NCBI RefSeq assembly: GCF_021018805.1 | Contig: NC_086257.1 | Coordinates: forward strand, 15,868,693-15,932,692 | Reading direction: 5' to 3' | Length of the DNA: 64,000 nt | DNA from: Prinia subflava | Taxonomy: Eukaryota > Chordata > Aves > Passeriformes > Cisticolidae | Shown: positions 38,733 through 50,473 of the stretch, in pieces | Layout: every line of letters starts with the position of its first letter | Numbering within the stretch: the first letter of the stretch is position 1 | Translations under genes and position numbers: made by a program | The notes under the pieces: model-generated | Told to the model about the DNA's origin: nothing | Databases searched by the model: none | Seen by the model: only the letters and a program-made list of their open reading frames with translations

Positions 38733-38958
38733 GTCCCCCATGGCGTGGCCGTTCTGTGCCTTGCTGCTCTGCGTGGCAGATGCCGTGGAGCTGACAGACA
38801 TGTTTGGGGAGATCCAGTCTCCCAACTTCCCCGACTCCTACCCCAGTGACTCGGAAATGACGTGGAACATCTCCGTGCCTGATGGATTTAAAATCAAGCT
38901 GTACTTCATGCATTTTGACCTGGAGTCATCCTACCTCTGTGAATATGACTATGTGAAG
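38733..38958 (+). CDS. MASP1 exon 2: signal peptide and first half of CUB1
   Basis: Joined in frame to ATGAG, this gives residues 1-77. Residues about 1-19 form a signal peptide: a hydrophobic FCALLLCVA core, then small residues with likely cleavage after Ala19, before VELTDMFG. The rest begins CUB1: the IQSPNFPDSYPSDSEMTW segment and LESSYLCEYDYVK near the end are MASP family hallmarks. The Glu and Asp residues in the last segment belong to the CUB1 calcium site, which supports dimerisation and collectin or ficolin binding. The acceptor TTCCAG and donor GTGAGC fit. The first Cys pair of CUB1 is completed in exon 3. Confidence 0.93.
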
Positions 38959-41081
38959 GTGAGCTGTGACATCTCAGGCAGATGGTGGGTTAGATAGCAG
39001 AGCTGCTTGGCCAGCTGAGAAAGGGTAGTGCTGGAAAAGCTGGGAACAAGACAGTTTTCCCCGTTTTATTGGGCTCAGGAATTGTCAGTCCAGTGGACCA
39101 CAGGGAGGACACAGGTAAGCTGGCAGCATCCATTGGACCAACAGTGAGTGGGACACCAGAGCCAGAGCTTACCCACAGAGGAACAAATTTTTAAGAGTAT
39201 TTGGGTAAGAAACTGCACCCAATGGGATTTTCACACCTATGGGCTGATAAAACACCTATTTTAAACACCTGCTAAACCGCAGTTTGTGCCACTCTGATGC
39301 CAGCAAGGAAAACCCCTGAGCTGGGCACACTTTGTCAGGCCATGGCTGTGGGTGCCTCTTGCAGCCAGCCTGGATCCCTGGCCACGCCTTACAGGCCCTG
39401 TCCAGCCCCAGGGGAAGCAAAAGGGAAAGGTTAGACCTGAGCTTCAGGCTGCTATGGAGGTTTCTAGGGAGATGTCATGGCCAAAACCGCCAAATATTTC
39501 AGTCTGCTTCATTGGTGGGTGGTGGCCACCCAAAACTGTGGTGGCCACACACTGCAGTGCCCCAGAGCAACCTTTCCTTTACACCACAGGTTTCTCCAAG
39601 CAGGACTCTCCTTCACATCCAGGACAAGGTTGGCTCTCCATGTCTTTAAAAATGTCCAAATCTGGTGCTTCTGGCAGACCAGCAGCAGCAAGCAGGTGCT
39701 TTCTAGGTTGACTGACTGAACACACCTTATATCATCGCCCAGGACGAGCTCCACCCTGCCCCTCCACACAGAGGCAGGTGGAGCTTGCTCCCAGGTCTGG
39801 AACCACAGAATTTGGCCCTGGTGCTAGTTGCCAGATTATTGAAATTATTGTTTTATTCTTGGCCTAAGAAAACAAAGCAAACATTTGTGTGTTTTTTCCT
39901 CTAGGATCTGTTGCTCCCTGCTTTAATTTCCCCTTTGTGCTGAAACTCGCTCTGCTACTAGCAGTTCTCATTGAGGTTTGATTAGCTCTTTCTGCTTCTC
40001 CTGGATCTTCTCCAAGCATAAGGGCCCAGGGACATATATAGAGATATATTGCTTTAAAACCCCAATAAGCTCAAGGAACAGATTTCTTGGAAAGTTTCCC
40101 CATTCCAAGCTTTACCCCTCCTCCCACCCTTCACCCCCTCCTCTTTTTTCCTTTTTCATAAGGCTCCCTGTTATTTGGCCATGGTGCCAACTTGGCACCA
40201 CAGCTCTCCCTGCCCCTGGATTTCCATAAGAAGGCGGTATTTTTCACAGGGATTTAGATCTCAGCTGTATAAATTTGCTCGGGGCTGTAAGTCTGCTTGC
40301 TGAGCCTCCACCACAGAATTACATTTGAAAAGCGATGAAAATGGATGGATTACAGGAGATCCAGAGGTTACTCTGCTGGGTAAGGGTGCAGTCTTGAGGC
40401 TACTGAACCACTGGCTTAGAAAACATTAAGGAGAGCAGTGAATGACTCTGTGGCTGTTTTCCTCCTTGGCTTTGTGTGTCTGCACCAGTGCAAGATGTAA
40501 AAACAGCATCAGTCCTCTCTTTGACAGAGGCCACAGAGCACGGCTGTAGAATATAACTATACACCTGGCACACACAGGTCCTTCTCTGTAATATTCTGCT
40601 GGTGACACTGAGGAAGCTCAGAAACACTGGCAGATCTCTGTGTTCCATTGTGCTCAATGGATTCCCCATCTATGAGCCTGTACCATTGCTTTCAGGGCTC
40701 GAGTGACTTTAATCTCTGCAGCATCACATGCCAGAGAGTTCAACACGTTAAATATTAATATATGACTCTATGTGGGTGAAGAAACACCTTCCTGCTTGTT
40801 CAGGGTCTTCATCATCTTGACTGCCATAAGAAGGAGGTTAAAAAGGGGCTGAGCAGGTGGGGACTCAATTCAGGACAGGCAAAAAGCACCTGTGCCCTGG
40901 CCTTTGCTTCCCTCACTCCCTAGCTGCCCACATATCCAAGCTCTTAAGTGGTGTAGAAACTCATCTCAAGTGGCAAGTTCAGGGTGATCTGAGCTGTAAA
41001 CCTGCCTTCGGGGTGGTCTGCAGCAGGGAACAGTTTCCAGAGCTCTGAAACAATGGCTAATTAAAACAATAGCTGTTTATT

Positions 41082-41127
41082 TATATATATGCACATGCAC
41101 GCTTGCGCATGTGCGTATATATATAAA
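41082..41127. repeat. Near-palindromic alternating purine-pyrimidine tract
   Basis: The sequence runs TATATATATGCACATGCACG, then a short centre, then CGCATGTGCGTATATATATA. The arms are close to inverted copies and the bases mostly alternate purine and pyrimidine. This could form a cruciform or Z-DNA; no function is shown. Confidence 0.75.
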
Positions 41128-42729
41128 AAGAACGTGGCTCCTAAAGAAATGCTCACAGTATGGGAGGCCTGTTTGTGTAAATGGGGATGGCAGAGAAGGA
41201 GAGTTGCATTTCAGTAAGGAAGTAAGCCAGGAGGAATAGGAGGAACAGCCATCCCCAAAGTACCCACCTGGAGAAGCCCCCCATGCAGGTAGAAAACTCC
41301 AGTCGCATGCTGGGAAGCCAAATTCTGGGCCTCAGCACTTTGGATACAGCCTCTCCTGAGGTCATGGATGGCTGCTGTCAGCCACCTGCCAGGTGCATGA
41401 GGACAGGGATGGAGCAGCCACCCACGCTGGGCTGTCCTCTTCCTGCTCCTTCCCTTCGCTGTGCTGCTCAGCAGGCTCTGCCCAGTTCATCACCATCCAC
41501 AGGGAACCAGTTTGGGGCTTCTTAAATTGCATGGTTTGCAAGCCTGCATCACTGGCCTAGGGCACCCCAAAACCCACAGCCCTGACTAGAGAATCAGGTT
41601 AGGTGATTTGAACAGTGTCACTAAGGAGCGCTGTGGCAGGGAGATGGGCAATGAAATCCTGGCTTCTAAGGGACCATCATGAGTAAATCTGCAAGGTCAT
41701 TATAGAGATCTGAGCCTGGGGACCTGTCTATGAGGTTTTGCACATTGCTCAGTCAAGCCCTGGAATGAAATAAGCCCCCCAGAGCTTGGCAGCCAGCTGC
41801 AGCCAGCTCCTTCATTGGAATGAAGATGGGGGGACACCGTGTCAGTGATTGATGAGGCACTGGTGGGGGACATGCAGGACCAGGGAACAGGTATAGTTTT
41901 TCATTCAGGGCAGTACTTGCCCACCCTGGGGCTACAAGAAGGGGGATCAGGACCCATGTACACCTTCCTCTGTTCAAACGAGGGAGAAAAAACACAAATC
42001 AAGGTTTGGCATGAACTGGGGGTTCAGAGGAGAGCCTCCTCTTCCAGTCGTGTCAGCCAGCCCCAGCCAGAGCATCATTCATTCCCTGGGAGTGTGGGGT
42101 CCCAAAAGGAGCACTTTGAACCCCAGAAGGCCTCTGGGAGAAGGGAGAGCCCAGGGCTGCTTGCCTTCCCCATCCTGACAGCTCCCTGCAGAGGTGTCTG
42201 GTGCCACTGGCCATTCCCCTGTGCCACCGGGGACAGTGCAGGGTGAGGAGGAGGAAGACCAGGCATGGAGTAAGTCATCAGCTCTTGCAGGACCCCAGCA
42301 TCCTGCCTGGGTCTCTTTTTACCCCCAGCCCCTCCAGGGAACCAGCCTTGCCCAGAAATAGTGCATGTGGGTGCAGCTGCCAGGCAGGAGGGGACAGTCT
42401 AGACTGCCAAGCCAAATCCACAGCAGGAAACCAGCCACCCTCCTTTGTCACCCACAGCAGGGCTGCCCCCATGGAAATTCAGGGCAATTTCATGTTTGCA
42501 TAGGAAAGGACCACTGATCTATCTTGGGGAGAAGATCTCCAGGAGGCTTGGGTGGAGGCTTTTGCAGGGGCTGTCCCTGCTTCATTCCCAGCAGTCAGTA
42601 GCAGCAGCATTGTGGAAAAAGCCCCGTTGTTCTGGGTGTTGCCTTCTTGCCTCACTCTGCGGGGCCGCTTCGTGCCCTGCCCTGGCTCTGAGCATCTCCT
42701 CCCCATGTCATGTTCCCAGTGTCTTCAGC

Positions 42730-42950
42730 CCAGCACCGCGATTTCTCTGCCTAATGAGCCATTTATATATATTACAAGTGGTATGTTTGGCCTTCATCAG
42801 TCCAATTAGTGCATTCCTGGAGGGCTGCAGAGGGGGGGCTGGTGGCGGCTGTGTTTCCGTATTGCCGACGCTCCTCTCCGGCAGCAGACACCAAACTGCC
42901 GGGCCAAATTCCCCTCGGTGTTCCTGGCATTTCATTCACCCCCTGGCTGC
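42730..42950. promoter_or_regulatory. Candidate intronic regulatory block
   Basis: A non-repetitive block with CTAATGAGCC, TTTATATATATTAC and CCAATTAGTGC cores, followed by a CpG-containing segment. It has no exon signature (no splice-bounded frame). Inference only. Confidence 0.2.
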
Positions 42951-43259
42951 AGGAGGCACCTCTGGGGCTCCCCAGCATCCCCAACAGCCCATGCCCTGGG
43001 GCAGCCTTTTTTTCCTGCCAGCTAGGGCATTCCAACTCCTGCCCCAAGGGGGGAATCAGTGTGGGGCAGAGTGGGGCCCCACAGCTTGGGATACCCCTTA
43101 GCCACAGCACCAGCCAAAATGCAGAGGGATAAAGCTACAGCCACAGAGGGACTCCAATCTGCCTCCATCCAGAAAGGCAGAAGTCTTAATGAGGGACTGA
43201 GGATGCAAGAAGAAACAGGGAAGACAGCAGGAGGCATTGGCAAGGGTAAATTTAAGGCA

Positions 43260-43500
43260 CAAGGGTGTCGTTAGATTTTATTTTTCAAAGGAGGATTCTT
43301 TCAGCGTATTTTTATAGGGAATTTCTCTGTGGCAATTGATATTTCCCTCAGGGACACATCTTCTCTAGTGAAAACGTCGACATCGTGACCCGAGAGGGAG
43401 AAACTCCAAACAAACAACCAGGATTTAATTACCAGCCTGCTCGCTGGATGTAAATGATCTACAAAAGAGTATACAGTCCCCAGCAGAAGCAGCAAATATT
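43260..43500. promoter_or_regulatory. Candidate intronic regulatory block
   Basis: An AT-rich, non-repetitive block with retained CpGs (AAACGTCGACATCGTGACC) and a GATTTAATTACC core. It resembles conserved non-coding DNA in texture; conservation is untested. Confidence 0.2.
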
Positions 43501-45579
43501 AACCAGGGATGATGACCTCTCTGTTTAGTTTACTGCTGAAGGGCTGCCTCTGCTCCCTGTGGCTCGGGGCATGGGACCCATCTCAGATAAGGGGCTGTGG
43601 ATACCTCCAGTGAGGAGAGCACGGCTCTCCCGGGGCCCATCCTGCTGCTCCAGGGCTGTGTCCAGGGATGCTGGGGGCAGTGTTGGGGCTGGCCCCATGG
43701 CTGGAGCATCCTCCAGCCGAGACTCGGGGCACTATGAAGATTTTCCTGCCCTTTGGGAGTGCTGGGCTGCAGGTCCTGCACTCTGGGGCTGAAGACAAGG
43801 AATGGGAGCCCACACGGTGGCTCTTGAGTCCTGGCAGAGGTGACAGCCACCAGCCCCACAGAGAGCAGCTGGCTGGAAATTCCTCCTTCCCACAGATTTC
43901 CTTAAGAAAAAGCATTTTCTGTGGAAGAGCCTGTGTCCCACATGCTGGCACCGCCAGCTCTGCCCATTAGGGCTGAAATGCCTTTTTCCTTTGCTTCTGG
44001 TGATGGCACTCCCGTTTTTCAGTCTGAAACACTTTTTCATTTCAAAACAATCTTTCAGATTTAAAAGCAATTCTAAAGCACCACAGTATATTTCAAAGGG
44101 ATTGAAACCAGATGGAGCCCCAATTACTTGTTTTCTTTTTTTGCCCCAGAATGCTGTTACAAAAAAAAAAAAATTCAATTGGGTTTTTGTCCCCAAAGCA
44201 GGGTGCATGTTTTTTCTCAAAATTCCCAAAATTTATCATCGGAAAGTGTCTCTCTTTTCTGGCCAGCTTCAGCTTGTATGAGAGGATGGAAAATATCTGC
44301 AGGCAATGTCAAGGCATGCTGAGTTGCCATTTCCATGTTGGCTTTCCCTGGTGTGAACGAGTTTCCTCCTGTTTGTTCAGCTCTGGGAAATTTCCCTTTC
44401 AGCCCCAGACCCTCCCCAGCAGGCACATCCCGAGGGTCTCTAGGTGACAGGGATGGAGTCAGAGAAGGGTCTCAGGGCCTTGCTGAAGCCAAGCAAGCCA
44501 AGGACAGCATTCCAACACCTCTAGGACCCCATGGGCCCCCGTGCAGATGATTGTTTTCCCCACGCATGTGCTGGGGGCTGTGGACTTCATTACAGCCTCA
44601 ATAGCCGTGGCTTGGCTCGAGCAGTGGTGGGCTGGCTGGTGGTATTCATCACATTCCTCTGCCGAGGCTTATTCATATTCAAATCCCCGGGGGAAAGCAG
44701 GCAGGGTGCTGGGAACTGCCTGGGAGAGGTCCTGGTTGAGACAGGTTGGGGATGGGATGTGTAGGAGAAGGAGATGGATCAACGCTGCAGAAAATGGCAA
44801 GGAAAAAGGAAAGGAGAGGATTTCCAGGGAACACTGAAAGTTTTTCTGCAGGGATTACACAGTTCAGGCTGTGTTTTAAAGGGATGCACACAGAGACTAC
44901 TGAATGTGCTGGTATGACAAGAGGGCACCCTGGCTCATCCCTTCCTCAGCCCTCTGGGTGCGTGCTCAGAGTCCCAGCAGTGCCTGGAACCACAGCTCTG
45001 GAGCCAGACAGAGAGCCTGGGTGGGAGGGACAGGACCAGGCTTGTCCAAGGCAGCCCAGGGGACAGAAACAAACTACAGCTGCTGCTTGGAGCTGATGCA
45101 AAACGAATAGGCAGGGACTCCTCTAAGCCTCTCACAGAGATGCTTGCTGTTCTGATCAGTGTTTGAGCCATGGGAAGAGGTGGGGGGAAGCATCTCAGGT
45201 AGCACCAGCTCTGAGTGGGAATGACACAGCCCTGGGCTGATTTTCACACCCCTTCTTCTGCACTGCTGGCCCATGTCTTTATCCCACTTCCCAAATGGGC
45301 TCCCACCCTGCCTCCTCCCCTTACACCCCCCAGCTCCTCCCTACATCCTGGATGCTGCCTGCCCATGGCATCTGCCTCAGAGGTGCCTCCAGGCAGAGCA
45401 GGCAGACCTGAGTCCCTGTGCCCCATGGACACACTGGTGAGTCCTGGCAGGGGCCAGCCTGGGCAAGCACAGGTGGGGGCATGAGCTCCTGGATGCAGAA
45501 GATGATCCCAATCCCAGCCTGACGTCCCCAGGGAACACACAGCAGGCTCTCCAGGCTCACCCCTTCTTTCTGCTAACAG

Positions 45580-45757
45580 ATTGAAACTGAGGACCAGGAG
45601 CTGGCAACCTTCTGTGGCAGGGAGACAACGGACACAGAGCAGGCTCCAGGACAGCAAGTGATCCTGTCCCCAGGACCCTACATGGGGCTCACTTTCAGGT
45701 CTGACTTCTCCAACGAGGAACGCTTCACCGGCTTCGATGCCCATTACACTGCTGTGG
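45580..45757 (+). CDS. MASP1 exon 3: second half of CUB1
   Basis: This encodes residues 78-136 plus one base, starting IETEDQELATFCG and ending TGFDAHYTAV. It contains the second Cys pair partner of CUB1 and the conserved FRSDFSNEERFTGFDAHY segment, which is nearly identical to what I recall for mammalian MASP1. The acceptor is AACAG and the donor GTAAGC. It enters in phase 0 and leaves in phase 1, matching exon 4. CUB1 Ca2+-site residues continue here (Asp and Ser in the RSDFSNEE segment). Confidence 0.95.
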
Positions 45758-46020
45758 GTAAGCAGCATGGCCATATCCTGCAGGGCCAGCTGGCAGGATA
45801 GGGAACCCAGGTTGCAGGGGCCACATCCCAGGCCAGCCCTGGGTTCCCTGGCAAGACAAGAACTCATGTGCAGCCCTTGGGACATGTGGGGCTCACTGGG
45901 TGCTCATGTGATCCACCCCATGGGATAACAGATTTCTCGGTGTTGTGGCAAATGTCCCCATGAGGAGTGACGTGTGGACAGCTTCAGGGTAACCTCCCTT
46001 CCTTCTTAACTCCATTCTAG
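45758..46020 (+). other. MASP1 intron 3
   Basis: A 263-bp intron with a GTAAGC donor and TTCTAG acceptor. Nothing else is seen. Confidence 0.85.
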
Positions 46021-46152
46021 ATGTGGATGAGTGCCTGGAGAAGAGTGATGAGGAGCTGGCTTGTGACCACTACTGCCACAACTACATCGGCGGGTACTAC
46101 TGCTCCTGCAGGTTTGGCTACATCCTCCACTCCGACAACAGGACCTGCAAAG
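46021..46152 (+). CDS. MASP1 exon 4: calcium-binding EGF domain
   Basis: One complete EGF-like module in a phase 1-1 exon, residues 137-180. It starts with DVDEC, the calcium-binding EGF signature. Six cysteines follow in EGF spacing (DEC, CDHYC, YYCSC, RTC). The [12 protein letters not shown] segment carries the consensus for Asn hydroxylation. The module joins CUB1 and CUB2 and forms the Ca2+-dependent homodimer interface with CUB1. The donor is GTACCA, weaker than most others in this gene, but phase and homology fix it. Confidence 0.95.
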
Positions 46153-46631
46153 GTACCACAGGCACAGCCCAGACACGGGGATGGGCACACAGAGGGTCCC
46201 AGAGTAGCCATCACACCTACCAAGCACAGGCAAAATGGCCCTTTTTTGCTGCCAGAAGGGATGAGGTGCCTCTTCCCCTACAAGCCAGTAGTCTGGGACT
46301 CCTCCTCCCAGGGGCTGTGCTCCTCAGGCTCCTCTAAGCTCTATAGACCTCCTCAAGTCAGAGAAATGAAAATGTTTAGTCCCTGCTCTTCATCATGAAT
46401 CTTCATCATGAATCTTCATCATGTAGATTAGCTGGGACTAGCTCTCAGCCCAGGACTTCTGTGCCATGGGCATATTTGGAAGTCTGCTGTGTGAGATTCT
46501 CCTTGCATGGACACATATTTGGGATCCATGGATCCACCCAACAGACCCCCCTCCACTGGGAGGATTTCTGAGTATGGTCGGGGCTGGGACATGACTGTCA
46601 GGGCCCTGATGGAGCCACGGCTGTGTTTCAG
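46153..46631 (+). other. MASP1 intron 4
   Basis: A 479-bp intron. It includes a short tandem repeat near 46388-46425 (unit CTTCATCATGAAT, about three copies). The acceptor is TTTCAG. Confidence 0.85.
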
Positions 46632-46828
46632 TGGAGTGCAGTGACAACCTCTACACCCAGAGGAGCGGGGTGATCACCAGCGCCGACTTCCCCAGCCCCT
46701 ACCCCAAGAGCTCGGACTGCCTGTACCGGATCGAACTGGAGGAGGGATTCTTCATCACCCTGGACTTTGAGGACAGCTTTGATGTGGAAGACCACCCCGA
46801 GGTGACCTGTCCATATGACCACATCAAG
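46632..46828 (+). CDS. MASP1 exon 5: first half of CUB2
   Basis: Residues 181-246, beginning VECSDNLYTQ after joining the phase-1 base. It has the CUB pattern of Cys (CSDN), PYPKSSDCLYRIELEEGF and DVEDHPEVTCPYDHIK, with acidic residues of the CUB2 calcium site in the last segment. CUB2 contributes to the contact with the Lys of the collagen stalk of MBL and ficolins. The donor is GTGAGC. Confidence 0.95.
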
Positions 46829-47111
46829 GTGAGCTGGGCTCTGCACACTCCTGCTCTCAAACTCGCCTTTTGTGTCCCCAGTGCCCTGGAGATGGGATCA
46901 AAATCGCCCCAGTCTAAACAGGGATGATGGAATCAGCAGGAGCCCTGTGCTCTATTGACCCCATGTCTCTCACCACATCTGCTTGTGACCCTTCTAGCCA
47001 GCAGTGACCCTCTCTCTGTTCACATCCCCCCACGCTTCACTCCAGCCCCATCCATTGGCCTCAGGGATCAAAGAGCCCCCTCAAATCACCCACTCATCTT
47101 TGCCTTGGCAG
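46829..47111 (+). other. MASP1 intron 5
   Basis: A 283-bp intron with a GTGAGC donor and TTGGCAG acceptor. Nothing else is seen. Confidence 0.85.
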
Positions 47112-47259
47112 ATCAAAGCAGGCCAAAAGGAGTTTGGACCTTTCTGTGGAGAAAAGTCCCCAGGACGCATTGAAACCCAAACCAACAGTGTGCAGATCCG
47201 CTTCCACAGTGACAACTCTGGAGAGAACAGGGGCTGGAAGTTGTCATACACAGCAATTG
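47112..47259 (+). CDS. MASP1 exon 6: second half of CUB2
   Basis: Residues 247-295 plus one base. It starts IKAGQKEFGPFCGEKSP and ends with FHSDNSGENRGWKLSYTAI, the canonical closing strands of CUB2, including the Ca2+-site Asp in HSDNSGENRGW. Entry is phase 0 and exit phase 1. The acceptor is TTGGCAG and the donor GTAACT. Confidence 0.95.
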
Positions 47260-47754
47260 GTAACTCCTGCTGCTCTCCTCTGTTTGCTGGGCTGGGGAAT
47301 GGGAAGGGCTTTATAAAGCCTGCAGGTGGACACCCTGAGTTTGGTGGTCCATGATCCTGTCTCCAGAAAAGATCTGTTCCAGAATTCACAATAGGAGAGG
47401 CATAAAATAACACAGAGCCCTCCCCTCAAAATGTTTTTTTTTCCCCTACAAAACTGGGCTCTGAAACAAGACCATATTGCAAAGCAGAGCAGTTTTGGGC
47501 AGGATAATTGCACAAGCTACTGTTATTAGCTCCCAGATTTGTAATTCTTAAAGCCAGAGAATTACAGACTGAAGGAAAGACATGGAGCCTCCATGCCCTC
47601 TAAAAGAGCCTGGCTGAGCCATGCCAGTGAAGACTAAGAGTAAAAGCAGGATAGAGATGCTCAAATTCTGCTACATGGGCTGGGTGGAAAAGCTGGGACC
47701 TTACATTTGCTCCATTTATTCCTACATTTAGCTTCATTTGCTCTTTATTCAAAG
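47260..47754 (+). other. MASP1 intron 6
   Basis: A 495-bp intron with a GTAACT donor and TCAAAG acceptor. Nothing else is recognised. Confidence 0.85.
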
Positions 47755-47873
47755 GAAACCCGTGCCCACTTGTGCAACCACCGATCAATGGGAAAATTGA
47801 GCCTTCTCAAGCCAAGTACACATTCAAAGACCAGGTTGTCATCAGCTGCAACACTGGATACAAAGTGCTGAAG
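47755..47873 (+). CDS. MASP1 exon 7: first half of CCP1 (sushi 1)
   Basis: Residues 296-335. It begins GNPCPLVQPPINGKIEPSQ and ends NTGYKVLK, with the first two Cys of a complement control protein module. An EPSQAKYTFKDQVVISC segment matches the MASP1 family closely. The first Cys context (NPCP) differs by one residue from the NECP I recall for human. The donor is GTATGG; exit is phase 0. Confidence 0.95.
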
Positions 47874-48724
47874 GTATGGATTGACAACATGGAGCTGGAA
47901 ATACGGGTAGGAAGAAGAGGATACTTCCTCTCAAATCCATTGCATCTCTGAGAGTGAACACAATCACACATCATCCTCACTCCCTTTCGAGGGGCAAGGA
48001 AAACACCTCCTCTGAGAGCCAACACCTTTCCTTTCCAAAGAGGAAAAGAGGAGACAGCACTTCCCTGAGCCACCCTGTCAGCATCCCTCCGGAGCCAGCA
48101 ACCTCATAGAATGTCAGGCCTGGCACCTCTGCCAGAGAAAAAGTCAGCAAAAGCTCTGAGGCAGCTGCCAGGGCTCTGCCTGCCCCCACCTCAGTGGGCA
48201 CTGTCTCAGCAGCCCTGCAGAGGCCAGCCTCCACTGGGAGGTCCTCGAGGACTTGGGGACACCTTCAGCGAGTCAAGGGGGGCAGGATTTTGGCAGGGTC
48301 TCTCTGGGAAGCAGCTGAGAACCACAGAGAGTGTGGCTGACCCATGGGGTGGCTGTCTTCCCTCCAAGCCAGTAGCCCACTTTTACTTCCAAAATGGACT
48401 TAAGTACTTCTCTGATCTCCTCCCAGTCCCATCCTTCATGCAGAGCTGCCTCATGCAGAGCTTACCCATCTCATCATTTACAACAGGAATAAGTGACTCC
48501 AGTTCTTTGGCTTTCAGCATGCCACTGAGTTGTTGGCAGCAAGAAAACTCCTCAAGTTTTTCATTATGATTTTATTGCAATTTTTAGCTAAAACAGTCCT
48601 CTTCAAGGGGATATTGGATATTACTTGTTTAAATCACCATGAAATTCCCTTTTTATTGAGAGATTTATTTCTTTGCCTTGAACATTGATAGGGTTTTTTG
48701 TCGTTGTTGGTATCTTCTGCACAG
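47874..48724 (+). other. MASP1 intron 7
   Basis: An 851-bp intron with a GTATGG donor and GCACAG acceptor. Nothing else is recognised. Confidence 0.85.
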
Positions 48725-48803
48725 GATAACGTGGAAAGTGACTCCTTCCAGATCGAGTGTCTGAAGGATGGCACATGGAGTAACAAGATCCCTATCTGCA
48801 AAA
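48725..48803 (+). CDS. MASP1 exon 8: second half of CCP1
   Basis: Residues 336-361 plus one base. It encodes DNVESDSFQIECLKDGTWSN, ending KIPICK, with the third and fourth Cys and the conserved Trp of the module. It exits in phase 1. From here the transcript can splice to the MAp44-type exon at 50412 or to CCP2 at 53091; both acceptors match the phase. The donor is GTAAGG. Confidence 0.95.
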
Positions 48804-50411
48804 GTAAGGACACCCTTCCCTACCCTGCCAATGTCCTTTTCCTGCTAAAATCATTTCATGCTAACAGGGGCTGCCCTGCCAGACTGGAGTTCCTTACTCA
48901 GAGACACGAGCCGAGCCAGAGAGGCTACGTAACCCTGCAAAGCTCTTTTGGCTCGTTCTTGGATAACGTAACGGGGCTCAGGCCAAATGCCACAAACAGG
49001 AGATTGGTGCTTTTATTTAGATTACTCATGTAATTTGATTTGTGGGCCACTTTGCTGCCTCCCTGTCAAAGAAAGAGCAAGCCTGGCTCTTGAGAACTGG
49101 CTCTGTCAGGTAAGCCTGGCACAATGTGGGATAATCTAGTTCCTAGTCCAAATTTCCTCCCCAATGGAGGCTATTAAAATGCAGGGCATTAGAGAGGTCC
49201 AGGTACTAGCCTAAACTGGGCACTGCTCAGGTGAGTGAGAGGGGAGAGAAAAATGTCCAAATATTTACAAACCTTAAAATGGGAGAAAATGAGAGAAGAA
49301 AAGAAATGCCACTTGAAAGGGCGGGTGATAATTTGAACCATCTCTTCTTTCATCTAACCCAGCTCTTCTCTCAGCTCAGGCTTGTACCTGATCACACCTT
49401 CTCCCTTTCCCCCAAACCTCTCAGAGCTCAGGGAGGCTCCCACTGCTACTCAGTGCTGTAAGGCTGGCCCAGAGAGGAGAAGAACAGCAAACATGGTCAG
49501 GGAGTGTCCCAGGTCCTTCCAAGAGAGGCAGGAGGGGATGCTTTCTAGGGGTATTGGGATCCAGGTTCTCCTCATGTGGGCAGACTCTTTTTTCTTTTAA
49601 TAATATTTTGCATCTTACCTTGGAAGAAAGAGTATTTCTGGAGTTCTAATTCATGTTTTCACAAGCCAAATGGAAACTGGGAGACTTTCAGACTTGCTAA
49701 ATAGATTAATAACTGAAAGGGCTCCTTAAAATCTGTGGGGTCAGTGATGCCTCTGTCCTGCTTAGGAACTCCCCACTCCCACACTTTCACTACCACAGAT
49801 TCCCATTTATTTTATCCAGCTTGAACAGTGATCAGAGAAAATTTTACATTGTCTAAAAATTAGAAAAAAATCTAGGTAAATATTTTTAACACCAAAAATT
49901 ATTATCTTTTTGAAAAAATTGAAATTACTATCTTCATGGTTCCAGCTGGGCTGGAACTGATCCCTTCTTGTGTAATATGACTCACTACACTAAATTTCTA
50001 AGACCTTTTTGGAAAGCCAGGAAGCCCCTAAATGGGCAATTTAGGCCTCCAGGCAGCAAAGACTCCCACCTCCCCGGGACATCTGTGAGAGGCAGAGCAC
50101 AAACAATGCAGAAAACAGAAAATTTCTCAGCAAAGTGGACAAAACTCAGCTCCATAGCCTGGAGAGGCTAAACAGAAACCTGTGCTTCTCCCAGCCCCCA
50201 CCCCCAGGCTGCCCTGCCTGAGCAGAGCAAGGGGGTCCCCAGCAGGGCCGTGGCTCCGCTGGCACCCACGGCACCCTGGCATGGCTCGCTGGGAGCTCAT
50301 TAAGGATTTCTGGTGTTTTGGGGGCTGGGTTTCCTGCATGTCTTTCTCTGCTCATCTACTAATTGGGCTTTCTCTCTCTGCTCTCCTCCTTCCCCTCTGC
50401 TTTCGGTGCAG

Positions 50412-50473
50412 CTGCAGATAGAGCCAACAACCAGACAGAGGGAAGAGCCAGCTCGGAGCAAGTGGCCGCGTGA
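50412..50473 (+). CDS. MASP1 alternative terminal exon for MAp44 (MAP-1)
   Basis: Spliced after exon 8, this exon adds 20 residues and a stop: TADRANNQTEGRASSEQVAA. The product would be 381 residues with CUB1-EGF-CUB2-CCP1 and no protease; human MAp44 is 380 by my recollection, with a 17-residue unique tail ending in SEQV plus two residues. The same SEQV-plus-two ending is seen here. The acceptor is excellent: a TACTAAT branch-point match at 50357-50363, a pyrimidine tract of about 40 bases without AG, then TGCAG. Phase 1 entry agrees with exon 8. MAp44 binds MBL and ficolins and competes with MASP proteases. The 3' UTR and poly(A) site are not defined. Confidence 0.8.

Larger units (their letters stand above)
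38959..45579 (+). other. MASP1 intron 2 (6.6 kb)
   Basis: The largest intron. It has no supported coding sequence. It contains an alternating purine-pyrimidine near-palindrome (41082-41127) and AT-rich, non-repetitive blocks around 42730-42950, 43260-43500 and 44570-44700 that could be enhancers. A 13-base A run lies near 44161. Confidence 0.8.
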
